From the NCBI GenBank assembly GCA_963722715.1, contig CAVROA010000018.1:16945-80944 (forward strand): a stretch of 64,000 bases of DNA, given 5' to 3'. Positions 8,268 through 16,343 of this stretch are shown in pieces. Made by a program: the position numbers and the translations under genes. Position 1 is the first letter of the stretch. Each line of letters opens with the position of its first letter. Source of the stretch: DASQGA01 sp963722715. Its GTDB lineage: Bacteria; Actinomycetota; Thermoleophilia; Gaiellales; Gaiellaceae. The notes under the pieces were generated by a model. The model was not told where the DNA came from. It was given only the letters and a program-made list of their open reading frames with translations, and made no database searches.

Positions 8268-8984
8268 CTAGGAGACGGCCGAGATTCCGCTGCGGCCGAA
8301 CTGGCCCTGGAGCTGGGCGACATACGAGGAGAGGTCGGTTTCCTTCTGCTCGATCCGCCGCTCGAGCTCCTCGACGGCGTCCTCGCGCCGCTCGAGCGAG
8401 TCGAGCCGTAGCTCGAAATCAGCCTCTGCTCCTGCAAGCTCCTGGAGCCGCTCTCTCATCTTCTCTTCGAGGTCGTCGAGATAGCGGGAACGGCGCTCGA
8501 TGCGGAGCCGCTCCGACTCGATCATCTCGACTGCGATGAACTCGGAGTCGCGCTCGGCAATCTCTTGCTCCTTCGCCGCCAGGCGCTCGAGCTCCTCGCA
8601 TACCCGCTGGCTTTCGGCCACGAGACGGCGCTCGCGCTCGTCGTGCTCCGTGTGGGTAGCCGCGAGGCGTCGGTCGCGGTCGTCGAGCTCGGTCTGGACG
8701 GCGGCGAGACGTCGCTCGCGCTCGTCGAGGTCGATCTGCGCCGCGGCGAGCCGCGACTTGAGCTCTGCGGCCTCGGCGGCCTCGAGGGAGTCCTCCTCGT
8801 CGGACGCGAAGGCATGCGCTTCGATCTGAGGCTCCCCGTTGCCCGCCTGGCGTGTCGCTGCGTCGGTATAGATCTCGACGCGGACGACCGGGGCGGACTT
8901 CCTTTTGCGCGCGGGCTTCTGCCTCGATGGGGAGGGGGTCGCCTCGCCGTCAGGGACGGCTTCGATGAGCGGGTCCTCATGCAT
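8268..8984 (-). CDS. Coiled-coil protein with 14-residue repeats
   Basis: 238 residues. Residues 1-75 are low-complexity with a basic patch (QKPARKRKSAP). From about residue 76 to the end it is continuous coiled coil. Inside lie three near-identical 14-residue units: AAAQIDLDERERRL, AAVQTELDDRDRRL and AATHTEHDERERRL. No enzymatic motif, no signal peptide, no membrane segment. The repeats suggest recent internal duplication. It is transcribed divergently from rplY and could be a cytoskeletal or scaffold element; function unknown. Confidence 0.75.
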   Translation of the reverse strand: MHEDPLIEAVPDGEATPSPSRQKPARKRKSAPVVRVEIYTDAATRQAGNGEPQIEAHAFASDEEDSLEAAEAAELKSRLAAAQIDLDERERRLAAVQTELDDRDRRLAATHTEHDERERRLVAESQRVCEELERLAAKEQEIAERDSEFIAVEMIESERLRIERRSRYLDDLEEKMRERLQELAGAEADFELRLDSLERREDAVEELERRIEQKETDLSSYVAQLQGQFGRSGISAVS

Positions 8985-9094
8985 GCGCAGTGAACTACCC
9001 TCTTAGCATTGCCCGGGGGCAGCAGAACGCCTATCCCCCGCCCGAGGGGCGTTGGCGGAAACCAACCCCTGCTTAGCTACACTGGCGAGCCGGT

Positions 9095-9814
9095 ATGGCT
9101 AGCGAACGCGTCAAGCTGGAAGTGAAGCCGCGAGAGAACGGCGGGAGCCCGGCTGCGCGCCGTTTGCGTGCCTCCGGGGCGATCCCGGGTGTTCTTTACG
9201 GCAGCGGCAAGCCTGCCCAGCCGTTCAGCGTCGGCGAGCGGGAGCTCCGCCGCGTCTTGACCGGCTCCCACGGTCTCCATGCGATCATCGACGTCGTCGT
9301 CGAGGGCACCCAAAAGCCCCACCACGCCGTGCTGAAGGAATACCAGCTCCACCCCGTGAAGAACCGGCTCCTCCACGTCGACCTCCAGGAGGTTCGGCTC
9401 GACCAGGCGATCCACGCGCAGGTGGTCGTCGAGCTCACGGGCGAGGCGCAGGGCGTCACCGAGGGCGGCGTGCTGCAGCAGTCTTTGCGGGAAGTCAACG
9501 TCGAGGCCCTTCCGATGGACGTCCCGGAGCGAATCGAGCTCGACGTGACCGCCCTCAACATCGGCGACAACGTGCGCGTCAGCGACCTACGCCCGATCGA
9601 GAACGTGACGTACCTCGACGACCCGGAGACCACGATCGCGAGCGTCATCCCGCCGACGCTCGAGCCCGAGGAGCCCGAGGAGGAGGTCTCCGAGGAGGAG
9701 CTCGCCGAGGGCGAGGTTCCAGCCGAGGGCGAGGCGGAAGGTGCCGCCGAGGAAGGCGCCGAGCCGGATGCCGACGCGGCGGGCGAGGGCAAGACCACAG
9801 ACTCCGAGGGGTAA
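9095..9814 (+). CDS. rplY: Ribosomal protein bL25, long Ctc form
   Basis: 239 residues. The N-terminal 5S-rRNA-binding domain (to about 95) reads RRLRASGAIPGVLYG ... HAVLKEYQLHPVKNRLLHVDL, followed by the TL5/Ctc beta domain (to about 190, ...DDPETTIASVIPP). The last 50 residues are a very acidic Glu/Ala tail (EPEEPEEEVSEEELAEGE...). Binds 5S rRNA in the 50S central protuberance; the Ctc form is linked to general stress in other bacteria. pth follows after 6 bases, the common actinobacterial pair. Confidence 0.95.
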   Translation: MASERVKLEVKPRENGGSPAARRLRASGAIPGVLYGSGKPAQPFSVGERELRRVLTGSHGLHAIIDVVVEGTQKPHHAVLKEYQLHPVKNRLLHVDLQEVRLDQAIHAQVVVELTGEAQGVTEGGVLQQSLREVNVEALPMDVPERIELDVTALNIGDNVRVSDLRPIENVTYLDDPETTIASVIPPTLEPEEPEEEVSEEELAEGEVPAEGEAEGAAEEGAEPDADAAGEGKTTDSEG

Positions 9815-9820
9815 GTCCTC

Positions 9821-10432
9821 GTGCGGCTGTTTCGTCGAGGCCAGGCCGCCTCGACGCTCGACCTGCTGGTCGCCGGCCTTGGGAACCCCGGGCGTGACTA
9901 CGCCCGCACGCGGCACAGCGTCGGGTTCATGGTGTGCGACGAGCTGGCCCGGCGTCATGGCGCTTCCTGGCGGTCGAAGTTCTCCGCCGACCTCGCTGAG
10001 CTCCGGCTCGACGACCGCCGCCTCGCGCTTCTGAAGCCGCAGACCTTCATGAACGAGTCGGGACGAGCGGTGGCCGCGGCCGTGCGCTTCTTCAAGGTGC
10101 CGGCCGAGTCGTTGCTTGTCGTGCACGACGAAGTCGACCTGGAGCCCGGCCGTCTCCAGGCGCGCGCCGGCGGCGGTCTCGCCGGGCACAACGGCTTGCG
10201 CTCGATCGCCCAGCACCTCAAGACTCAGGAGTTCCTGCGCCTTCGGGTCGGCGTCGGACGGCCCGAGCGCGGTGACCGTCGGCCGGTCGCGGACTACGTG
10301 CTTTCGCCCTTCGACGAGGACTTCGACGTCGAGGCCCTCGTGGGACGCGCCGCCGACGCTGTCGAGACGATCGCGCGGGACGGCCTCGAGGCCGCACAGC
10401 GGCTCTACAACGACCGCGAGCCCGCGTCCTAG
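9821..10432 (+). CDS. pth: Peptidyl-tRNA hydrolase
   Basis: 203 residues from GTG 9821. Releases peptides from peptidyl-tRNA that has dropped off ribosomes. Motifs: GLGNPGRDYARTRHSVGF, with N22 and catalytic H32; KPQTFMNESG; and VVHDEVDLEPGRLQ, with the conserved Asp. Then GGGLAGHNGLRSI. Length is normal for the family. It is coupled to rplY upstream and abuts the MOSC gene, whose ATG follows the stop directly. Confidence 0.96.
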   Translation: MRLFRRGQAASTLDLLVAGLGNPGRDYARTRHSVGFMVCDELARRHGASWRSKFSADLAELRLDDRRLALLKPQTFMNESGRAVAAAVRFFKVPAESLLVVHDEVDLEPGRLQARAGGGLAGHNGLRSIAQHLKTQEFLRLRVGVGRPERGDRRPVADYVLSPFDEDFDVEALVGRAADAVETIARDGLEAAQRLYNDREPAS

Positions 10433-10978
10433 ATGGTTGCTGGAATCGTGATCGCGGTGAGCCGAAGCGCCTCGCACACGATGGTCAAGCCGAACCAGGC
10501 CAGCATTCACCTCCTGACCGGCCTCGGGGTGAAGGGCGACGCACATCTCGGGAAGACCGTCAAGCACCGGTCGCGCGTCCGCCGCGATCCGAGCCAGCCC
10601 AATCTGCGCCAGGTGCACCTGATCCACGAGGAGCTCCACGAGGAGCTTCGCGGGGCCGGTTTCACGGTGATTCCGGGCCAGATGGGCGAGAACGTGACCA
10701 CGCGAGGCGTCGACCTGCTGGGGCTCCCGTCAGGCACGCGCCTCCACCTCGGCCACGAAGCCGTCGTGGAGGTGACCGGCCTTCGCAATCCGTGCGTCCA
10801 GCTGGACGCGCTCCAGCCAGGACTCATGGCTGCCACCCTGGGGCGGGACGAGAAGGGCGGCCTCGTCCGGAAAACCGGAGTCATGAGCATCGTCCTGGTC
10901 GGTGGTGAAGTCCGGCCCGGAGACCCGATTCGCATCGAGCTGCCTCCGGAGCCGCACAGAGCTCTCGTGCCGGTTTAG
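10433..10978 (+). CDS. MOSC domain protein
   Basis: 181 residues starting with the ATG immediately after the pth stop. Contains the MOSC core: GVKGDAHLG near residue 34, NLRQVHLIHEEL, GQMGENVTTRGVDL near 84, and VTGLRNPCVQLD with the conserved Cys near 122. MOSC proteins bind molybdenum cofactor or sulfur carriers and move sulfur to metal centres or act on N-hydroxylated compounds; the exact substrate is open. The coupling to pth is probably transcriptional only. Confidence 0.9.
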   Translation: MVAGIVIAVSRSASHTMVKPNQASIHLLTGLGVKGDAHLGKTVKHRSRVRRDPSQPNLRQVHLIHEELHEELRGAGFTVIPGQMGENVTTRGVDLLGLPSGTRLHLGHEAVVEVTGLRNPCVQLDALQPGLMAATLGRDEKGGLVRKTGVMSIVLVGGEVRPGDPIRIELPPEPHRALVPV

Positions 10979-10979
10979 C

Positions 10980-11219
10980 TCAGGCTGCGGCCGGCGGAGG
11001 GAGGAGGCCCTCGGGCACGTGCGCCTCGTCGATCCGTACCCGCACGAAAAGGCCTTGGCCGGTGCGGCCGTACTCGACCCGGAGCGCCGCCTCGGGCACG
11101 GCAGCAAGGGCGTCGGCGTGCTCCTCTCGCCATGCGTTGAAGCGACCGGCGGCGCCGGGAGGCTCGAACGACGCCACGAGCAGCGGCCGCTTCCCGATCT
11201 CTACGAGCTCTCCGGGCAC
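10980..11219 (-). CDS. Small hypothetical protein
   Basis: 79 residues on the minus strand, with its stop one base after the MOSC stop on the other strand. It reads PGELVEIGKRPLLVASFEPP, a helical stretch FNAWREEHADALAAVPEAAL, then RVEYGRTGQGLFVRVRIDEA. The beta-alpha-beta pattern and codon composition suggest a real soluble protein. No family recognised. It is divergent from mfd, whose ATG is 60 bases away, so the gap holds both promoters. Confidence 0.5.
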   Translation of the reverse strand: MPGELVEIGKRPLLVASFEPPGAAGRFNAWREEHADALAAVPEAALRVEYGRTGQGLFVRVRIDEAHVPEGLLPPPAAA

Positions 11220-11279
11220 GGCGGGAGCCTAGCTGGGGGCTACGATTGCGTCCGCGGAATCGCGGTTCCGTCGCTCGTC

Positions 11280-14200
11280 ATGGACCTGAAGACCCTCACC
11301 GACACCCCCGTCCTGAATCCGCTCGCCCGCGCGCTCGCGGAGACGGATCGCCTACAGGCCTTCGCGGCCGCGCCTGACCGTGCGCGTGTCTCCGAAGCGC
11401 TCTTGCCGCTCTTCCTGGCTGCCGTCTGGACCGCTCGGGATGGAGCGCTCGTCTGCCTGCTTCCCGACGATGCCGATGCTCGTGATACCGCCGAGGCAGC
11501 CGGGTGGTATCTCGGCGAGGACAGGGTCGGCCTCCTCGCGTCGCGCGGCGTCCGATGGGAGACGGGTCTCCGGCCGCCTCCGCACCTCGTGGGTGAGCGA
11601 GCGCGGGCGCTCGAGGTCCTCGCCGACGGAGGTCTCGTTTGCGCCTCAGCCCTCGGGGTGGCCGACCTGCTGCCGCCGCCCCGAGCGCGCCCGGAGACCA
11701 TGCACGTCCAGGTCGGCTCCGAGCCGGGCTCCGAGGCGCTGGTCGCGGAGCTTGCCCTCGCCGGCTACGAACGGGTCGAACGCGTCGAGGAACGCGGCCA
11801 GTTCGCTGTCCGCGGCGGGATCGTCGACGTGTTCCCGTCCACGGGGCGCGAGCCTGTTCGCATCGAGCTCTTCGGGGACGAGGTGGAGTCGATCCGCGCG
11901 TTCTCAGCCTTTACACAACGGGCCCTGCGCGTCCTCGAAGAGGCGACGATCCACCCGGCCGCCGAACGGCGCCTGGATCTTTCCGACCCCGAGCTCGGTG
12001 GCCAGGACGAGCTCGGGCTCCCGAACGACCTCGTCGCGCCACTCGGTGCACCGGATCTGGTGTGGGAGTCAGACGAGGCTCGCAAGGTGTGGGAGGAGGA
12101 GCTCGTCGACGGCGTTTCGCTGAAGGGCGTGGTCGACCTGAGCGAGCTTCCGTCGGGGCAGCCGTATGCCTTCGAGGCGCAGCGCCCGGCGGTTGCCGCG
12201 CGGGGTCTTTCCGAGGCCGAGCGCGACCTGGGCGGGTTCGTGCGTGGCGGGAACCGGGTCGTCGTAACGTTCGCCCACCGCGGCGAGGCGCTGAGGACGA
12301 AGGCGCTGCTCCGCCGGATCGAGCCCGTGCTTCTCGACGAGGGCGACTCGTTGCCCGCCGAGCCAGGCCTCGTCTTCGCAGTCTCTCGCGCCCGGCGCGG
12401 GTTCGTCTCGCGCGACCTCGGCCTGGTGCTCTTGCCCGACACTCAGGTCTTCCGCAAGCGCCCGCCGCGCGCCGACGCCAGGCTCGGCCGCGCGCTTCAG
12501 AGCTTCGCCGACCTGCGGACCGGCGACTACGTCGTCCACGAGGACCACGGGATCGGAAAGCTGCTCGGCTTCGAGACGAAGACGGTCGCAGGCGTCACGC
12601 GGGACTACCTCTTCCTCGCTTTCCGGGGCGACGACCGCCTCTATGTCCCGCACGAGCAGATCGGCAAGGTCTCCCGCTACGTCGGCGCAGGCGCGGCCGA
12701 GCCCGCACTCTCGAAGCTCGGTGGCAAGGCCTGGCAGCTCGTCAAGACCCGAGCCCGGGCCGGTGCCCGGGAGCTCGCCGGCGAGCTGCTCGCGCTCTAC
12801 GCGCAGCGCCAGCGTGCAGAAGGAGTCGCGTATGAGGTCGACGGCGACCTCATGGAGCAGCTCGAGGCCAGCTTTCCGTACGCCGAGACCGCCGACCAGC
12901 AGCGGGCGATCGAGGCCGTCAAGGAGGACCTCGAGACCCCCCGGCCGATGGACCGGCTCGTGTGCGGGGACGTCGGCTTCGGAAAGACGGAGGTGGCCAT
13001 TCGGGCCGCGTTCGCAGTCGCGGTGGCCGGAAAGCAGACGCTTTTCCTTGCCCCGACGACCATTCTCGCCCAGCAGCACTGGAACACTTTTCGCGAGCGC
13101 TACCGCGACTTTCCGGTCAACGTCGAGATGATCTCGCGGTTCCGGAGGCCGGCGGACGTGAAGCGAATCCTGGCCGACTTCGCAGCCGGCCGGGTGGACG
13201 TCCTGATCGGGACGCACCGTGTGCTCTCGCGCGACGTTGCCGCCAAGGACCTCGGCCTGGTGATCCTCGACGAGGAGCAGCGCTTCGGCGTCGCCCAGAA
13301 GGAGCTCCTGCGCCAGCTCCGGCTCGAGGTCGATGTGCTGGCCCTGACCGCGACCCCGATCCCGCGCACCCTCCACATGTCGCTCTCCGGGCTCCGCGAC
13401 ATCTCCGTGATCGAGACTCCACCCGAGGGGAGGCGTCCGATCCGGACGCACGTCGGCGAGTTCGACGAGGAGGTCGTCCAGCTCGCCCTCCGCCGCGAGC
13501 ACGAGCGGGAAGGGCAGTCCTTCTACCTCCACAACCGCGTCGAGTCGATCGAAGAGGCTGCGGAGCACCTCCGCCAGGTCTGCCCCGAGCTTCGGTTCAT
13601 CGTCGCGCACGGGCAGCTGCCGGAGCGGGAGCTCGAGAAGCAGATGCTGACCTTCCTCGCCGGGGACGCGGACGTCCTGGTCTCGACCACGATCATCGAG
13701 TCGGGCCTCGACATCCCCGAGGCGAACACGCTCGTCGTGGAGCGCGCGGATGCGCTCGGACTCTCGCAGCTCTACCAGATCAGGGGCCGCGTCGGCCGGA
13801 GCGACGTTCCCGCCCACGCCTATCTCTTCTACCCCGACAGCCAGGAGCTGACGGCCGAGGCGAGGGCGCGTCTCGCGGCGCTTGCGGACCACACCGAGCT
13901 CGGGGCCGGCTTCAACATCGCGATGCGCGACCTCGAGATCCGGGGCGCCGGCGATCTCCTGGGAGCCGAGCAGTCCGGGCACGTCGCCGCGATCGGCTTC
14001 GAGCTCTATCTCGAGCTGCTCGGCGAGGCTGTGGCCGAGCTCTCAGGGGCCCGGCGCGCGGTCGGGCGCCCGGTCCGGGTGGACGCCCAGATCGACGCCT
14101 ACGTGCCGGCGTCATACATCGACGCCGAGGCCCAGAAGATCGACCTCCACCGGCGTCTCGCGCTCGCCGAGTCGGAGGACGAGCTGCGGGAGATCCACGC

Positions 14201-14492
14201 GGCCGTCGAGGACAGGTACGGCGAGGTTCCGGAGCCGGTCGAGAACCTGTTCCGCATCCAGGAGGCGAAGCTGAAGGTAGCGCGGCTCGGCGCCGATTTC
14301 CTCGTGTTCCGCGGGGGCCGCGCCTCCGTCGGTCCGCTCGTTCTCGGCTCGGGCGAGCTGCGCGAACTCCGCCGGCTCGCGGACACTGCCGTCTACTCGA
14401 GCGCGCGTCGTGAGGTGACCCGCCGCACCGCCTCCTTCGCGGAAACGCTCCAACTGGTCGATGCTATGCTTGAGCTCCGGCTCGCCGCCTAG
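11280..14492 (+). CDS. mfd: Transcription-repair coupling factor Mfd
   Basis: 1070 residues from ATG 11280 (MDLKTLTDTPVLNPLARAL). The longer in-frame extension to 10902 overlaps other genes and is not used. Order of parts: UvrB-like N-terminal region (to about 330, with GQFAVRGGIVDVFP), CarD-like RNA-polymerase-interaction domain (about 410-475, LRTGDYVVHEDHGIGKLLG), then the helicase/translocase with Walker A CGDVGFGKT (K569), DEEQ (664-667) and motif VGRSDVPAHAYLFY. The TRCF C-terminal domain follows. Displaces stalled RNA polymerase and recruits UvrA. Leads a run with the foldase, mazG and eno genes. Confidence 0.97.
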   Translation: MDLKTLTDTPVLNPLARALAETDRLQAFAAAPDRARVSEALLPLFLAAVWTARDGALVCLLPDDADARDTAEAAGWYLGEDRVGLLASRGVRWETGLRPPPHLVGERARALEVLADGGLVCASALGVADLLPPPRARPETMHVQVGSEPGSEALVAELALAGYERVERVEERGQFAVRGGIVDVFPSTGREPVRIELFGDEVESIRAFSAFTQRALRVLEEATIHPAAERRLDLSDPELGGQDELGLPNDLVAPLGAPDLVWESDEARKVWEEELVDGVSLKGVVDLSELPSGQPYAFEAQRPAVAARGLSEAERDLGGFVRGGNRVVVTFAHRGEALRTKALLRRIEPVLLDEGDSLPAEPGLVFAVSRARRGFVSRDLGLVLLPDTQVFRKRPPRADARLGRALQSFADLRTGDYVVHEDHGIGKLLGFETKTVAGVTRDYLFLAFRGDDRLYVPHEQIGKVSRYVGAGAAEPALSKLGGKAWQLVKTRARAGARELAGELLALYAQRQRAEGVAYEVDGDLMEQLEASFPYAETADQQRAIEAVKEDLETPRPMDRLVCGDVGFGKTEVAIRAAFAVAVAGKQTLFLAPTTILAQQHWNTFRERYRDFPVNVEMISRFRRPADVKRILADFAAGRVDVLIGTHRVLSRDVAAKDLGLVILDEEQRFGVAQKELLRQLRLEVDVLALTATPIPRTLHMSLSGLRDISVIETPPEGRRPIRTHVGEFDEEVVQLALRREHEREGQSFYLHNRVESIEEAAEHLRQVCPELRFIVAHGQLPERELEKQMLTFLAGDADVLVSTTIIESGLDIPEANTLVVERADALGLSQLYQIRGRVGRSDVPAHAYLFYPDSQELTAEARARLAALADHTELGAGFNIAMRDLEIRGAGDLLGAEQSGHVAAIGFELYLELLGEAVAELSGARRAVGRPVRVDAQIDAYVPASYIDAEAQKIDLHRRLALAESEDELREIHAAVEDRYGEVPEPVENLFRIQEAKLKVARLGADFLVFRGGRASVGPLVLGSGELRELRRLADTAVYSSARREVTRRTASFAETLQLVDAMLELRLAA

Positions 14493-14509
14493 CGACAGCC
14501 GCTTTTTTC

Positions 14510-15532
14510 ATGAGGTTTCCTCTGCGTACGACACTCACCCTCTTCTTCGCCTGTGCGTTTGTCCTGGGCCTGGTCGCGTGCGGCGGCGGCGCCGACGAGA
14601 AGACCGTCGAGGACGTGCCGGTGGACGCGATCGCGCTGGTCGGAGACCAGGAAGTCCCGAAGGCGGAGTACGACGCGCTCCTCGACCGCGCCAAGCAGAG
14701 CTACAAGGCGCAGGGGCGCCCGTTCCCAGAGGTTGGATCTCCCGAGTACAACGATCTGAAGGTCCGAGCCGTGCAGTTTCTCGTCCAGCGCTACGAGTAC
14801 AGGAGCGAAGCCGAGAATCTCGGCGTGAAGGTGACGGACGCCGATGTCACCAAGAGGCTCGACGAGCTGAAGAAGACGAATTTCGGCGGGAGCGACGAAA
14901 AGCTTGAGGCCGAGCTCAAGAAGCTCGGCTTGACCGTGGAGCAGGCCCGCGAGGAAATCAAGGACAAGCTCATCCAGGAGAAGATCTTCGCCAAGGTGAC
15001 CGGCAACATCACGGTGCCGGCCGCGGAGATCGAGACGTACTACAAGGACAACGCGGAGCAGTTCACGAAGCCGCGGGAAGTCCGGCACATCCTCGTCAAG
15101 TCGAAGCAGAAGGCCGATGAGCTCTACAAGGAGCTCAAGGGAGGCGCGAGCTTTGCGGCGCTCGCGAAGAAGTTCTCGGACGACACGGCCTCCGCGAAGG
15201 AGGGCGGCAAGCTCACCGTGAGCAAGGGCCAGACGGTGGCACCGTTCGACAAGATCGCGTTCTCGATCGAGGAGGGCGAGATCTCCAAGCCGGTCAAGAC
15301 CCAGTTCGGATGGCACATCATCGAAGCGCTCGCTCCGATCGAGACGACGGAGCTCAGCGAGGCGAAGCCGACGATCGAGAAGCAGCTCAAGGAGCAGAAG
15401 CAAAGGGCTGCCGCGGAGACCTGGCTGAAGCAGACCCAAGCGAAGTACGCGAAGGACGTCGTGTACGCGGCCGGCTACAAGCCACCGGCGACCGCGACGG
15501 CGACCCAGACCCAACCTCAGACAACCGGCTGA
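14510..15532 (+). CDS. SurA/PrsA-like peptidyl-prolyl isomerase lipoprotein
   Basis: 340 residues. The signal peptide ends in lipobox L21-V-A-C24, so it is predicted to be lipid-anchored outside the membrane. The N-terminal chaperone (SurA_N-like) region spans about 40-165. One parvulin rotamase domain lies at about 185-275 (EVRHILVKSKQKADELY ... GQTVAPFDKIAFSIEEGEIS ... TQFGWHIIEAL). The C-terminal tail is Thr/Gln/Pro-rich. Assists folding of secreted proteins. It sits 17 bases after mfd and 4 bases before the proposed mazG start. Confidence 0.92.
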   Translation: MRFPLRTTLTLFFACAFVLGLVACGGGADEKTVEDVPVDAIALVGDQEVPKAEYDALLDRAKQSYKAQGRPFPEVGSPEYNDLKVRAVQFLVQRYEYRSEAENLGVKVTDADVTKRLDELKKTNFGGSDEKLEAELKKLGLTVEQAREEIKDKLIQEKIFAKVTGNITVPAAEIETYYKDNAEQFTKPREVRHILVKSKQKADELYKELKGGASFAALAKKFSDDTASAKEGGKLTVSKGQTVAPFDKIAFSIEEGEISKPVKTQFGWHIIEALAPIETTELSEAKPTIEKQLKEQKQRAAAETWLKQTQAKYAKDVVYAAGYKPPATATATQTQPQTTG

Positions 15533-15536
15533 GGCC

Positions 15537-16343
15537 CTGACCGGCGGCGAGGGACTCGGGGAAGCGATCTCCGAGCTCCAGGAGCTCGCCGAACGGCTAC
15601 GCCGGGACTGCCCGTGGGATCGCGCACAGACCGTGGGGACGATCGTCCCGCACACGGTGGAAGAAGCCTACGAGGTTGCCGACGCAGCTTCGTCCGGAGA
15701 TGACGAGAAGCTCGCCGGGGAGCTCGGCGACCTGCTCTTCCAGGTCGTCTTCCTCGCGCTGCTTCTCGAAGAGCGCGGCGCCGGCGACCTGGCGGCGGTG
15801 GCGCGCGGCCTGCATGCGAAGCTCGTCCGCCGGCACCCGCACGTATTCGCCGCGGACTCCCTCGAGTCACCGGCCGCAGTCAAGGCTCGCTGGGAGGAGT
15901 TGAAGACCGAGCAGGAGGGGCGGCAGGGCATTTTCCACGACCTCCCCGAGAATCTTCCGGCGCTCATCTACGCTCGCAAGGTGCAGCGTCGCGCGGTGAG
16001 CGTTGGCTTCGAGTATCCGGATCTCGCGGGCGCGCTCGGCGATCTCGACGAGGAGTTGAAGGAGCTGCGCAACGAGCTCAGCAGGGTGCCCGAGCCTGCT
16101 CCCGAGACCGAGCCGGATCCTGCTCTCGCGGCGGAGCTCGGTGACGTTCTCTTCTCCTGGGTGAACGTCGCCCGGCGCCTGAACGTCGACCCCGAGCTCG
16201 AGCTTCGCGCCGCCTCCAGGCGCTTCGTCGAGCGTGTCGAGGGAGCCGAGCGGCTGGCCGCGGCGGAGGGGCAGACCTTCGGCGAGCTTTCGCTCGAGGA
16301 GCAGGATCGCCTGTTCGACCTGGCCAAGGAGGCCGCGCGGTGA
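15537..16343 (+). CDS. mazG: MazG nucleoside triphosphate pyrophosphohydrolase, CTG start proposed
   Basis: Hydrolyses (d)NTPs to NMP and PPi for pool sanitising. The conserved N-terminus AISELQELAERLRRDCPWDRAQT lies upstream of the first ATG/GTG/TTG (GTG at 15633), so starting there would delete the signature CPWD. The only reasonable initiator is CTG at 15537, four bases after the foldase stop, giving 268 residues. Two MazG modules: EEAYEV ... GELGDLLFQVVF (EExxE...ExxD metal ligands), and a second with DLDEELKELRNEL ... AELGDVLFSWVN. The stop overlaps the eno GTG (GTGA). An undetected sequence error is the alternative. Confidence 0.9.
   Translation: MTGGEGLGEAISELQELAERLRRDCPWDRAQTVGTIVPHTVEEAYEVADAASSGDDEKLAGELGDLLFQVVFLALLLEERGAGDLAAVARGLHAKLVRRHPHVFAADSLESPAAVKARWEELKTEQEGRQGIFHDLPENLPALIYARKVQRRAVSVGFEYPDLAGALGDLDEELKELRNELSRVPEPAPETEPDPALAAELGDVLFSWVNVARRLNVDPELELRAASRRFVERVEGAERLAAAEGQTFGELSLEEQDRLFDLAKEAAR

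Noticed and set aside
10902..11279. Longer start for Mfd
   Set aside because: Overlaps MOSC and the small minus-strand gene; the family N-terminus begins at MDLKTLTDTPVLNPLARAL.
12069..13982. 637-residue minus-strand ORF opposite mfd
   Set aside because: Mirror of the mfd third-position bias; no recognisable domain and no start signals.
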